Shown here piece after piece: positions 34,510-42,532 of a stretch of DNA of 64,000 nt. The position numbers and the translations under genes are program-made. Position 1 is the stretch's first letter, and each line of letters begins with the position of its first letter. Source of the DNA: DATHZQ01 sp965216945 (GTDB lineage Bacteria; Actinomycetota; Acidimicrobiia; Spongiisociales; UBA5794); contig CBDCGU010000003.1 of assembly GCA_965216945.1 (NCBI GenBank), positions 3,286,001 through 3,350,000 on the forward strand. The letters run 5' to 3'. The notes under the pieces are model-generated. The model saw nothing but the letters and a program-made list of their open reading frames with translations. It was not told where the DNA came from and ran no database searches.

Positions 34510-34854
34510 TCAGGATTCGACGTCGAGCCCGGCTTCGCCCCACGCGATGATGCCACCGGCGATGTTCCATGCGTTGGTGAAGCCGGCTTGCTCGATGAGG
34601 GCGTTGACGACGTTGGCAGAGCGGTTCCCGCTGCGGCACAGGAACAGCAGATGCTCGTCTGCTCCGAGATCCTGAAACCAACTCTGGATGGTGGACATCG
34701 GACGCAACTCGGAGTCGGGAACGCGCAGTGCGTTGAACTCGACGGCTTCGCGCACGTCGATGATCCGGGCCCCGTTGTCCTGGAGCGTGGCTGCCTCGGT
34801 GACGGAGACCGTCGGGACGTCTGGCAAGGGCTGCGGGATCATCTGAGCGAGCAT
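34510..34854 (-). CDS. Rhodanese-like domain protein
   Basis: A 114-residue single rhodanese domain. The active-site loop CRSGNRS (Cys73) can carry a persulfide, and IIDVREAVEF is the CH2A box. Stand-alone proteins of this type transfer sulfur from thiosulfate or other donors in the cytoplasm. It is convergent with ribF, 27 bases away. The N-terminal MIPQPLPDVPTVSV has no signal peptide. Confidence 0.88.
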   Translation of the reverse strand: MLAQMIPQPLPDVPTVSVTEAATLQDNGARIIDVREAVEFNALRVPDSELRPMSTIQSWFQDLGADEHLLFLCRSGNRSANVVNALIEQAGFTNAWNIAGGIIAWGEAGLDVES

Positions 34855-34930
34855 ACCGGTCTCGATGAGCTTGCCTCGTCGCCGCCTCCACCGCCGCGCC
34901 CCCCGACGGCGGTGGCGGTAGGGTCCCCGG

Positions 34931-35311
34931 ATGACACGACAACATGCCAGATCCGGATCGCCCTACGAGTCGCGCTACGGCTTCAGCCGTGCGGTTCGGG
35001 TCGGGGACAGCATCATTGTCGCCGGCACGGCACCGATTCCGGCCGAGGGCGAGACGCTGGGAGCTTCGGCGTACGACCAGATGCTGCGGTGTGGTGCGAT
35101 CGCGCTCGCCGCAGTCGCGGAGCTGGGCGGGAGCGCCGCCGACGTCGTACGCACCAGGATGTTCCTCACCGATGCGGCAGATGCCGATGAGGTCGGCAGG
35201 GCCCACCGCGAGCTGTTCGGTGATGCAGCGCCTGCGGCAACCATGGTCGTTGCCGCTCTCATCGACCCGGCGTGGAAGATCGAGCTCGAGGTGGAGGCGC
35301 TCGTCGGCTGA
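34931..35311 (+). CDS. RidA (YjgF/YER057c/UK114) family protein
   Basis: A 126-residue homotrimeric deaminase-fold protein. The family's substrate arginine lies in VVRTRMFLTDA, with SIIVAGTAPI at the N-terminus and PAWKIELEVEALVG at the end carrying the conserved glutamate. RidA proteins hydrolyse reactive 2-aminoacrylate and similar imines formed by PLP enzymes; members of the wider family have other roles. It stands alone ahead of rpsO. Confidence 0.85.
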   Translation: MTRQHARSGSPYESRYGFSRAVRVGDSIIVAGTAPIPAEGETLGASAYDQMLRCGAIALAAVAELGGSAADVVRTRMFLTDAADADEVGRAHRELFGDAAPAATMVVAALIDPAWKIELEVEALVG

Positions 35312-35381
35312 GGTGCCAGGGGTGTGTTGCAGCACGGCGTAGCTCGCATCCAGGTCGGAGGTCCGGCGGTGGAGACGGCGG

Positions 35382-35410
35382 TTCGACGGGAGTCGCGATC
35401 GTGTTACACT
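35382..35410 (+). promoter_or_regulatory. Probable rpsO promoter
   Basis: TTCGAC (35382-35387), a 17-base spacer and TACACT (35405-35410), 55 bases ahead of rpsO. The -10 is good and the -35 is weak. Confidence 0.4.
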
Positions 35411-35464
35411 TCCGCCTCGGACGTTCGTCCGCCGATTACTCCTGCGAAGGAACTGTTTGCTGTC

Positions 35465-35722
35465 GTGAAGGACACGAAGACAATCATCGAAGAGTTCGGT
35501 ACTCACGAGACCGACACGGGTTCGCCCGAGGTCCAGGTCGCCGTGCTGACCGAGCGCATCAATCATCTGACCGAGCATCTGCGGACCCACAAGAAGGATC
35601 ACCACAGTCGCCGCGGTTTGTTGATGATGGTGGGTAAGCGGCGCCGGTTGCTCAACTACTTGAACGACCAGGACGTGGAGCGATACCGCTCCCTCATCGC
35701 CCGGCTTGGCCTGCGGCGGTGA
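35465..35722 (+). CDS. rpsO: 30S ribosomal protein S15
   Basis: An 85-residue primary-binding protein of the 30S platform. The conserved stretches are KTIIEEFGTHETDTGSPEVQV and HLRTHKKDHHSRRGLL, then KRRRLLNYL. The start is GTG 35465, and the only close Shine-Dalgarno-like run (AAGGA) is about 13 bases upstream. It is followed by a strong terminator-like hairpin and pnp, the usual rpsO-pnp order. Confidence 0.97.
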   Translation: MKDTKTIIEEFGTHETDTGSPEVQVAVLTERINHLTEHLRTHKKDHHSRRGLLMMVGKRRRLLNYLNDQDVERYRSLIARLGLRR

Positions 35723-35730
35723 CACATCGG

Positions 35731-35754
35731 GAAGGTGGCCTCAGGGCCACCTTC
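35731..35754 (+). terminator. Hairpin between rpsO and pnp
   Basis: GAAGGTGGCC pairs exactly with GGCCACCTTC around a TCAG loop, nine bases after the rpsO stop. Only a short T-poor tail follows, so it may attenuate instead of fully terminating. Confidence 0.65.
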
Positions 35755-35766
35755 TGCATATCAGAC

Positions 35767-35850
35767 GGAGGAGCCTGACACCCAGTTGACAGTGGCCGAC
35801 GCTCCCGCGTGCGAGAGCCTCGACGACTGCCAATTGGGTACGTCTCCTCC
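35767..35850 (+). ncRNA. Long imperfect hairpin in the pnp leader
   Basis: GGAGGAG (35767-35773) pairs with CTCCTCC (35844-35850), and further in ACCCAGTTGACAGT (35780-35793) pairs with ACTGCCAATTGGGT (35826-35839) with one G-U pair and one mismatch. It lies just upstream of the pnp ribosome-binding site at 35859-35864. In E. coli a leader hairpin of pnp is cut by RNase III and permits autoregulation; an analogous role here is inference. Confidence 0.55.
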
Positions 35851-35870
35851 CACAATCGAAGGAGACACGC

Positions 35871-38336
35871 GTGGCAGAGACCACCGTACGCGGTCAGATC
35901 GGTGACAAGGAGGTCACGATCTCGGCCGGCAAGCTCGCCCAACTCGCCGACGGAGCAGTCGTCGTCGGGGTGGGGAGCACCAGGGTCCTCGTGACGGCGA
36001 CATCGAGTCGGCGTCTGCGCGAGGGCGCTGACTTTTTCCCATTGACGGTCGACGTCGAGGAGCGCATGTATGCCGTGGGCCGGATCCCCGGCTCGTTCTT
36101 CCGGCGTGAGGGCCGGGCGACGGAGAAGGCGACGCTGACGGCGCGCCTGATCGACCGCCCGCTCCGCCCGTCGTTCCAGGATGGATTCCGCAGCGAGACC
36201 CACGTCGTCGCCACCGTTCTGTCCGCCGACTTGGTGAACCCATATGACGTTCCGGCGCTCAACGGTGCATCGGCCGCTCTCACTCTCAGCCCGATCCCCT
36301 TCCTGGGACCCATCGGTGCGGTGCGGCTTGCGCTGCGTGACGGCGAATGGGTGCCGTTCCCGACGTTCGAGGAGCTCGAGGAGTCTGTGTTCGACCTGAT
36401 CGTCGCCGGGAAGCGCAACAGCCAGGGTGATGTCGACATCGCCATGGTCGAGGCCGGGGCGACGGAGAACGGCCACCGCCATGTGTCGAGCGGTCAGCCG
36501 GCGAGCGACGAGGCAACGGTGGCGAGGGGCCTCGAGGAGGCCAAGCGCCATATCGGCACGCTCATCGATCTCCAGGTGGAGCTGCGTGCTCAGCTGGGCA
36601 CGCCGGATCCTGTGGAGTTCCCGCTGGTGTCCGACTACACCGAAGAGGTGTACGACCAGGTGGATGCGCTGGCGCGCCCGATGCTCGTCGCCACCACTGC
36701 CGGCAATGCCGTGTCCGAGACTTACGACATCGGCGACACCAGCATCACCATCGAGCACTCGGGTGTCATCACGGACAAGATGGAACGCCAGCGGATCGAG
36801 GATCTGATCCGCGAGGTCGTGCTGGCGAAGATGAACATCGCCGAAGACGACGTAGAGACGATGGCCATGGCGAAGAAGGCCTTCCGCTCCGTGCAGAAGG
36901 CCGTGATGCGCGAGCGTGTCGTCGAAGCCGGAGTCCGCATGGACGGACGCGGGCTGAAGGACGTCCGCCCACTCTCCATCGAGGTCGGCGTCGTGCCCGA
37001 GGCTCACGGTTCCGGGCTGTTCCAGCGGGGCGAGACGCAGGTGCTGAATGTCTCGACCCTGGGCATGACCCGCATGGAGCAGATGCTGGACACGATCTCG
37101 ATCGAAGAGTCGAAGCGGTACATGCATCATTACAACTTCCCGCCGTTCTCGACGGGGGAGACCGGCTTCATGCGCGGTCCCAAGCGTCGCGAGATCGGCC
37201 ACGGTGCGCTGGCGGAGCGAGCACTGCTGCCCGTGATCCCCGAGGTCGAGGACTTCCCCTATGCGTTCCGGCTCGTGTCCGAGGTGCTGATGTCCAACGG
37301 CTCTTCCTCGATGGCATCGGTGTGCGGCTCGTCGCTGTCGCTGATGGACGCCGGGGTGCCGATCGCGGCTCCCGTGGCCGGCGTGGCGATGGGGCTCATC
37401 CACCACGGCGACCAGTTCGTCACGCTGACGGACATCCTGGGCGCCGAGGATGCGCTGGGCGACATGGACTTCAAGGTGGCCGGAACCCGCGACATGATCA
37501 CGGCGCTCCAGCTCGACACCAAGATCGAGGGTCTTCCCGCCGATGTGCTGATCGGCGCCATGAGCCAGGCACGTGAGGCGCGGCTGTTCATCCTCGATGC
37601 CATGGCCGAGGTCATCGCCGCTCCCCGAGAGGAGCTGGCGCCGAACGCTCCGAAGATCGAAGCGATCTCGATCCCGAAGGACCGGATCGGTGAGGTCATC
37701 GGGCCCAAGGGCAAGGTCATCCGCGAGCTCGAGGAAGAGACGGGCGCCACCATCGAGATCGATGACGATGGCACCGTTCGTGTCGGTGCCGCCGACACGG
37801 CATCGATGGAGCTGGCTCGCGAGCGCATTCTCGCCATTGGTTTCCCGCCGGAGGCACAGGTGGGGGAGAACTACGACGGTGAGGTCGTCAACATCACCAA
37901 GTTCGGTGCGTTCGTCAACATCCTGCCGGGCCGTGACGGTCTGCTGCACATCTCGAAGATGGGCGGCGGCCGGCGCATCAACCAGGTGGAGGACGTGCTG
38001 TCGCTGGGCGACACGGTGCAGGTCGTCGTGCGTGAGATCGACGACCGGGGCAAGGTGAGTCTCGACCTGGCCGACGGCGTGGAGCTCGAAATGAAGCCCG
38101 GGGCCAAGCCGGCAGAAGGCGGCAACGGCGACCGGCGCGGTGGTGATCGCCGCCGCGACGGGGACCGGGGACGCAACCGCGACCGGGGTGGCCGCGACCG
38201 TGGCGGTCGCGATCGCAACCGTGGTCGGGACGGAGGCCGTGACCGCGGGCGTGACCGCAGCGAGTCCCGGAGCAAGTCCAGCGACCGCGAGCGCACGGCG
38301 GTGAGCTTCGAAGACGACTTCGAGAGCGGCTTCTAG
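35871..38336 (+). CDS. pnp: Polyribonucleotide nucleotidyltransferase (PNPase)
   Basis: An 821-residue phosphorolytic exoribonuclease. Two RNase PH domains flank an all-helical linker, followed by KH (IGEVIGPKGKVIRELEEETGA) and S1 (YDGEVVNITKFGAFVNILPG) domains. FFRREGRATEKATLTARLIDRPLRP and the MTRMEQMLDTI region are typical. The last 75 residues are rich in Arg, Asp and Gly (repeated RDRGGRD-like units), a likely disordered RNA-binding tail, and end FEDDFESGF. Start GTG 35871 follows GAAGGAG. Confidence 0.97.
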   Translation: MAETTVRGQIGDKEVTISAGKLAQLADGAVVVGVGSTRVLVTATSSRRLREGADFFPLTVDVEERMYAVGRIPGSFFRREGRATEKATLTARLIDRPLRPSFQDGFRSETHVVATVLSADLVNPYDVPALNGASAALTLSPIPFLGPIGAVRLALRDGEWVPFPTFEELEESVFDLIVAGKRNSQGDVDIAMVEAGATENGHRHVSSGQPASDEATVARGLEEAKRHIGTLIDLQVELRAQLGTPDPVEFPLVSDYTEEVYDQVDALARPMLVATTAGNAVSETYDIGDTSITIEHSGVITDKMERQRIEDLIREVVLAKMNIAEDDVETMAMAKKAFRSVQKAVMRERVVEAGVRMDGRGLKDVRPLSIEVGVVPEAHGSGLFQRGETQVLNVSTLGMTRMEQMLDTISIEESKRYMHHYNFPPFSTGETGFMRGPKRREIGHGALAERALLPVIPEVEDFPYAFRLVSEVLMSNGSSSMASVCGSSLSLMDAGVPIAAPVAGVAMGLIHHGDQFVTLTDILGAEDALGDMDFKVAGTRDMITALQLDTKIEGLPADVLIGAMSQAREARLFILDAMAEVIAAPREELAPNAPKIEAISIPKDRIGEVIGPKGKVIRELEEETGATIEIDDDGTVRVGAADTASMELARERILAIGFPPEAQVGENYDGEVVNITKFGAFVNILPGRDGLLHISKMGGGRRINQVEDVLSLGDTVQVVVREIDDRGKVSLDLADGVELEMKPGAKPAEGGNGDRRGGDRRRDGDRGRNRDRGGRDRGGRDRNRGRDGGRDRGRDRSESRSKSSDRERTAVSFEDDFESGF

Positions 38337-38347
38337 CCTCAAGCATG

Positions 38348-38376
38348 TCGATCGAGGCAGGCCTCGATCGAGTTTT
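38348..38376 (+). terminator. Rho-independent terminator of pnp
   Basis: TCGATCGAGGC and GCCTCGATCGA form an 11-bp perfect stem, followed by GTTTTG, 12 bases after the pnp stop. Confidence 0.85.
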
Positions 38377-38383
38377 GTGATGT

Positions 38384-38659
38384 GCGGCTGCGCCGCGCTG
38401 TGTTGCTGGTGGGGTGCACCGCACGGGTCGCTGCACCCCACGTCGAGGGGGTTCCGCGGAGCTCCACCCCCTCGAGCACCCCGGCACCCGCCCCGGAGGC
38501 TCACGCGGTTCGAGTGACTTGGGGCGACGAGCGGAGCGATGTCGCCAGGAGGGGGTTGTTTGAAGGGGGAAGCTCTGCGCCTCCCCCTTCAACCTTCGTT
38601 CGGTGGCTTCGCCGCCGAACGGAGCAACAATCGACGGCCCGAAGGGCCGACAAACAAAC
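38384..38659. other. Hairpin-dense non-coding region between convergent pnp and dodecin genes
   Basis: At least seven consecutive stem-loops can be drawn here: 38384-38396, 38409-38441 (10-bp perfect), 38443-38475 (10-bp perfect), 38523-38546, 38560-38592 (14 bp with one mismatch), 38597-38621 (11 bp with one G-U) and 38635-38649. No open frame in the region shows coding features. The region may be a structured RNA, a cluster of palindromic repeats, or both. Confidence 0.6.
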
Positions 38660-38687
38660 TCGCCCCCGAGCATTCGCTCGGGGGCGA
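38660..38687 (-). terminator. Terminator of the dodecin gene
   Basis: Read on the minus strand, TCGCCCCCGAG-CGAATG-CTCGGGGGCGA forms an 11-bp stem directly after the dodecin stop and is followed by GTTTGTTTG. Confidence 0.75.
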
Positions 38688-38694
38688 AAAACCT

Positions 38695-38901
38695 TCAGTC
38701 TTCGAGGAGGAACGTCAACTTCATGTCGACTCGGAAGTGTTTGATGGTGCCGTCCTCGGCCAACTCGACCTTCTGCTCTGAGATCCATGCGCCCCGGATC
38801 CCGTCGACCGTCTTTTGGGCCTTGGCCAAGCCCTTGCGGATCGCATCCTCGAAGGATCCGGGGGAGGTGGAGGTGATCTCAATGACCTTCGCTACCGACA
38901 C
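38695..38901 (-). CDS. Dodecin
   Basis: A 68-residue flavin-storage protein that forms a dodecamer binding FMN or related flavins. The characteristic sequence is AKVIEITSTSPGSFEDAIRKGL, then GIRGAWISEQKVEL (Trp39 stacks on the flavin) and IKHFRVDMKLTFLLE. The start is GTG 38901 behind AAAGGAG at an eight-base spacing. An intrinsic terminator follows. The gene is single and convergent with pnp. Confidence 0.93.
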   Translation of the reverse strand: MSVAKVIEITSTSPGSFEDAIRKGLAKAQKTVDGIRGAWISEQKVELAEDGTIKHFRVDMKLTFLLED

Positions 38902-39063
38902 GAAGTGGCTCCTTTCGGTGGGCCTTCGTCGACGTGCCCCACGATGGGACACATCGGTCAGGGTACCGCTTCGCCGTCGTGTGCAAATCGAGGTCCCGGG
39001 GTGTGGAGCGCTGCTGCCCGATGCCGGGCGAGCACATTCCGAACGCCGGGTGGCGTTCTGCAC

Positions 39064-39093
39064 TTGACGGATCGAACATACGTTCGATAGAGT
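39064..39093 (+). promoter_or_regulatory. SOS promoter with LexA box upstream of imuA
   Basis: TTGACG (39064-39069) and TAGAGT (39088-39093) are 18 bases apart. Inside the spacer, 39072-39087 reads TCGAACATACGTTCGA, a perfect inverted repeat matching the Gram-positive LexA consensus CGAAC-N4-GTTCG. LexA bound there would cover the promoter and block transcription until DNA damage. Confidence 0.9.
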
Positions 39094-39135
39094 GGCTATC
39101 CCTCGAGGGGGCGACACGGGCGGAAGAGAGCAGGT

Positions 39136-39786
39136 ATGGCGAGGGCGGAGGTGGCAGCGGGACTGTTGCCTTCGCCCTCGCCGATGCCTACCGCCGACGT
39201 GCTGGCGTTGGTGCCGGGAAGGGTCGTCGGGCTCGAGGGGCCGCCGGGACTAGGTCTCACCCGGTTGGGGCTGTCGATGCTGGCGACCGTCGCCGCAAAA
39301 GGGCCGGTGGCGTACGTCGACGTACGCGGATGGTTGTGCCCACCGGCGGCATGGGAGCTGGGGATCGATCCCGCCAAGCTCGTCGTCGTGCGCTGCGACG
39401 ATCCCGTGACCTGGGGAAGGGTGGTCACGGGCTTGCTGGAGGGTATGCAAGCCGTGTTTGCCGAAGTGCCCGCCCGGATCAAAGATGCACGGCTTCGTAC
39501 CTTGGCGGCGACCGCTCGCTCCCATCACAAACCGCTCGTGCTGCGTCCGGTGCGAGGTGAGCTTCCCCCTGGGGTGACACAACTGCGTCTCGCCGGTAAG
39601 GAGATCTCGTGGGAAGGGACGGCAACCGGGTTCGGTCGTCTCGCCGGCAGGCGTCTGGTGATGGAGGCGACGGGGAAGGTCATGCGAGGCATGACCCGGA
39701 TCATCGAGGTGGAGGACGATGGAACGCACGCTTTGCGTGTGGTATCCGGACTGGGCGTTGCGCCGGCCGGACGCGCCACGGGATGA
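39136..39786 (+). CDS. imuA: ImuA-like (RecA-related) mutasome protein
   Basis: A 216-residue protein of the ImuA class. It has the RecA-like core but a degenerate P-loop (GPPGLGLT in place of GPESSGKT, no Lys), so ATP hydrolysis is unlikely. ImuA-type proteins bring ImuB, and with it DnaE2, to damaged DNA. A LexA box sits 50 bases upstream. imuB starts inside it (68-base overlap). A dnaE2 gene is not seen in this window. Confidence 0.8.
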   Translation: MARAEVAAGLLPSPSPMPTADVLALVPGRVVGLEGPPGLGLTRLGLSMLATVAAKGPVAYVDVRGWLCPPAAWELGIDPAKLVVVRCDDPVTWGRVVTGLLEGMQAVFAEVPARIKDARLRTLAATARSHHKPLVLRPVRGELPPGVTQLRLAGKEISWEGTATGFGRLAGRRLVMEATGKVMRGMTRIIEVEDDGTHALRVVSGLGVAPAGRATG

Positions 39787-41206
39787 CCCGGCCCAAGCCG
39801 TCGGGGAGGAAAATCGCACCGTTGCCGTGAACGCTGCTGCGGCGGATGCCGGGGTGATGGTCGGTATGCGTCGTAGGGAGGCGGAGGCCATCTGCCCCAC
39901 GATCGTGACGTTGCCGGCCGATCCCGGGGCAGAGGCCGCCGCCTTCGAGCCCGTCGTGGTGGCCGTCGAGTCCTTGATTCCTCGAGTCGAGGTCGGCGGT
40001 CCCGGGTTGTTGCTGGTGCCCGTGACGGGAGCATTGCGGTACTACGGCGACGAGGCTGCCTTGCTCGACAGGGTCGTGAAGGAGCTCGACACCGTCACCG
40101 AGGGTGGGTACCGAATTGGTCTCGCCGTTGGGCCCTTCGCCGCCCAGCGGGCTGCCGAGCTGGCGACAGCAGAGCAACCGGTGTTTCGAGTCGAGAACGA
40201 CGCCGAGTTCCTCCAGTCGCTCGACATCTCGGCGGTGGGCAAAGAGGAGTTGGCGGCGACGTTCCGCTGGCTGGGGATCACCACGCTGGGAGAGCTGGCC
40301 GCACTTCCCCGGGAGGCGATGGTGTCCCGGTTCGGTAGCGACGGCATTGCGGCTCACCAGATGGCCAGAGGAGAAGATCGGGGGATCCGGGCGAGAGACG
40401 TGCCGCCGGATCTCGATGTCGAGGAGCGGTTCGCACCGCCTCTCGAGAACCTGGAGCAGGCAGCCTTTGTCGGCCGGTCGCTGGCGCACCGGTTGCTTGC
40501 AGAGCCTGCCATGCAAGGAGCTGTTCCCCATCGGGTGATGGTCGAAGTGGAGGCCGCGGACGGCGAGGTGCGAACCAGGACATGGCGCAATGCCGATCCG
40601 TTCGACGAGTTGACGCTCGCAGAGCGGGTGCGGTGGCAGTTGCGGGCCTGGTTGGACGAGTCCAGGTTGCGAAGTGGTCCGGGAATCCGGGGTGGGGTGG
40701 TGCGGATCCGGCTGGCTCCTGCCGACATCTCCGATCGGGGCCGTCAGCTGGCACTGCACGAGGATGCCCAGACGGCCGCAGAGGCGCACCGCACCTTGAT
40801 TCAGACTCAGGCGCTCGTTGGGCCGGATCGTGTGCTGCAGGCTCGTCCCCAGGGTGGTCGAGACCCTGCGGAGCGGGTGCTGTGGCATCGCTGGGGGGAG
40901 GGGCTGTCGGGGGAGGGGCGTGATGTCGCCTCACCCTGGCCGGGATCGGTGCCTGCCCCGTTGCCGGTGCTCACCCCTCCGCATCCTCCGGTTCTCGAGG
41001 TTGACTGGGATGGGGGAATGCCGGTGCGGATCCGGCTGGGAAGTCGCTGGGTCGAAGTCGTGTCCTGGGCGGGTCCCTGGCGCAAGGTTGGCCGCTGGTG
41101 GGAAGGGGAGCCCTCTGCCGACCGCTACCAACTCGTCACATCGGCCGGCGCTTTTCTCTGCGAGGTCCGTCAGGGCCGTACGTATCTGACCGCGATCTAT
41201 GACTAG
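39719..41206 (+). CDS. imuB: ImuB, Y-family polymerase-like mutasome protein
   Basis: A 495-residue Y-family polymerase homologue without the expected catalytic acidic residues: where active members have SIDE-type motifs it has LLVPVTGALRYYG. It starts WYPDWALRRPD, with the palm and thumb up to about residue 210 and a little-finger-like region after 240. ImuB works as a scaffold between the beta clamp, ImuA and DnaE2 in error-prone synthesis. GGAGG precedes ATG 39719. Induction by DNA damage is expected from the SOS box upstream of imuA. Confidence 0.88.
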   Translation: MERTLCVWYPDWALRRPDAPRDDPAQAVGEENRTVAVNAAAADAGVMVGMRRREAEAICPTIVTLPADPGAEAAAFEPVVVAVESLIPRVEVGGPGLLLVPVTGALRYYGDEAALLDRVVKELDTVTEGGYRIGLAVGPFAAQRAAELATAEQPVFRVENDAEFLQSLDISAVGKEELAATFRWLGITTLGELAALPREAMVSRFGSDGIAAHQMARGEDRGIRARDVPPDLDVEERFAPPLENLEQAAFVGRSLAHRLLAEPAMQGAVPHRVMVEVEAADGEVRTRTWRNADPFDELTLAERVRWQLRAWLDESRLRSGPGIRGGVVRIRLAPADISDRGRQLALHEDAQTAAEAHRTLIQTQALVGPDRVLQARPQGGRDPAERVLWHRWGEGLSGEGRDVASPWPGSVPAPLPVLTPPHPPVLEVDWDGGMPVRIRLGSRWVEVVSWAGPWRKVGRWWEGEPSADRYQLVTSAGAFLCEVRQGRTYLTAIYD

Positions 41207-41284
41207 GACCGCACTCTGTGACGACCGCAAGCCGGTCGCCGACGACCTCGCCCGCATGCCGCCCGCACCGCATCCCGAAGGGTC

Positions 41285-41313
41285 TTGACAGGCAAACCTG
41301 AGTTCACTATAGA
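41285..41313 (+). promoter_or_regulatory. Strong sigma-A-like promoter of the Hsp20 gene
   Basis: TTGACA (41285-41290), 17-base spacer and TATAGA (41308-41313), 75 bases ahead of the start. The region is AT-rich compared with its surroundings. I see no full HspR (HAIR) or CIRCE operator. Confidence 0.7.
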
Positions 41314-41388
41314 TAGATTATCTGACGCTCACCTTGAGGGTGATGGACCGCAGAATCGAGAGATCACAGAGCGAGGAAAGGAGTGATC

Positions 41389-41829
41389 GTGACGATGATG
41401 CGTTTCATGGATCCGGTTGAGGAGATGGATCGAATGATGTCGTCGTTTGGTGGCCGTCTGCGTGGCGGGATCATGCCGATGGACGCCTTCGAGCGCGGCG
41501 GCCTGTACACGCTGCGGTTCGATTTGCCGGGCGTGGATCCGGATCAAGTCGACCTGACCGTCGAGGGCAACGTCTTGACGGTGACGGCAGAACGACCCAT
41601 CGAGAGGACCGACGATGTGACGTGGCTGCTCCGGGAGCGGCCGTCGGGAATGCACCGCCGCGAGGTGCGCCTCGGTGATCGCCTGGACTCGAGCGCCATC
41701 GACGCAAGCTACGACAACGGCGTGCTGACGGTGACGATCCCGATGCGCGAGGAGGCGAAGCCGCACAAGGTCTCGATCTCATCGGCAAACTCCACGACGG
41801 AGAAGATCACCGCCGGAGTCGGCGCCTAG
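41389..41829 (+). CDS. Hsp20/alpha-crystallin small heat-shock protein
   Basis: A 146-residue ATP-independent holdase chaperone. The alpha-crystallin domain includes YTLRFDLPGVDPDQVDLTVEGNVLTV, and ends VLTVTIPMREEAKPHKVSI, giving the IxI-type segment. The N-terminal arm starts MMRFMDPVEEMDRMM. GTG 41389 has AAAGGAG five bases upstream; ATG 41395 or GTG 41383 are alternatives. A strong promoter lies upstream and a hairpin downstream, so it is monocistronic. Confidence 0.9.
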   Translation: MTMMRFMDPVEEMDRMMSSFGGRLRGGIMPMDAFERGGLYTLRFDLPGVDPDQVDLTVEGNVLTVTAERPIERTDDVTWLLRERPSGMHRREVRLGDRLDSSAIDASYDNGVLTVTIPMREEAKPHKVSISSANSTTEKITAGVGA

Positions 41830-41861
41830 CCGGTCGGTACGCCTCCCCGTTGAGTCTCTGA

Positions 41862-41898
41862 GCGTGCCCTTCCGAGCTTTCGGTTCGGAAGGGCACGC
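41862..41898 (+). terminator. Hairpin after the Hsp20 gene
   Basis: GCGTGCCCTTCCGA pairs with TCGGAAGGGCACGC (14 bp, perfect) around a nine-base loop, 33 bases past the stop. There is no T-tract. Confidence 0.55.
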
Positions 41899-41941
41899 GG
41901 TGGGACCCCGGTCCCCGACTTCGTATCTCATCCACAGCCCG

Positions 41942-42409
41942 ATGGCGAGCAAGAACGACCCAACAGCTCACGAGGCCGCGTTTGCGGCGAGCCGGCTGGA
42001 TCGAGACCGCACGTTGTACGCGATGCACCGTCTCGAGACGGCGTTGGCGATGGCGGCGGCTGGTGGGACGTGGCTCGATGAGGTCACGAAGGACCTGGAG
42101 GCACTGGAGTCGGTCATGGCCGAGGAGCGGCGAGAGTTGCGTCGCCCTGATGCCCTCCTTGCGATGATCGCCGCCGATCATCCCCGCCGCTTCGGATCAC
42201 GCATTCGTAACCTGCAGGAACAGTACGACGACATCAACCGTCAGGTGACTTCGCTTCGCGACCAGCTCGCCCACGCCGACGAGAGTCCACCCGACTCGAC
42301 CGACCTGCGCCGGCGGGCCAGCTGGATCATCAGTGCACTTCACCACTGCCGGGCGCGGCAGACGGACCTCGTGTACGAAGCCCTCAACCTCGACCTGGGA
42401 GAACGCTGA
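41942..42409 (+). CDS. Helical protein of unknown function
   Basis: A 155-residue acidic protein with long predicted helices and likely coiled-coil character (RDRTLYAMHRLETALA, EDLEALESVMAEERRELRRP-like spacing and NLQEQYDDINRQVTSLRDQL). I do not recognise a family. The start is ATG 41942; a longer in-frame ATG (41864) would overlap the hairpin. It lies between Hsp20 and a phosphotransferase gene with no overlap, so no operon link is evident. Confidence 0.6.
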   Translation: MASKNDPTAHEAAFAASRLDRDRTLYAMHRLETALAMAAAGGTWLDEVTKDLEALESVMAEERRELRRPDALLAMIAADHPRRFGSRIRNLQEQYDDINRQVTSLRDQLAHADESPPDSTDLRRRASWIISALHHCRARQTDLVYEALNLDLGER

Positions 42410-42532
42410 CGGCCGCCACCGCTGTGCACCCTGCTGGCTGCCCCCAGGTTGGTGCGATGGCTTCGGCCTCGTCGCAAGGCCCTCGAGGGCCCGGCGATGT
42501 GACCACCGGCGGCATGCCATGCTGGGGTCGAC

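Noticed and set aside
35694..38504. A 936-residue open frame on the minus strand over pnp
   Set aside because: It is an antisense shadow of the highly biased pnp gene with no domain or ribosome-binding site.
41291..41388. HspR (HAIR) or CIRCE operator ahead of Hsp20
   Set aside because: Only partial half-sites (CCTGAGT, CTTGAGG) are seen, not a complete inverted repeat with proper spacing.
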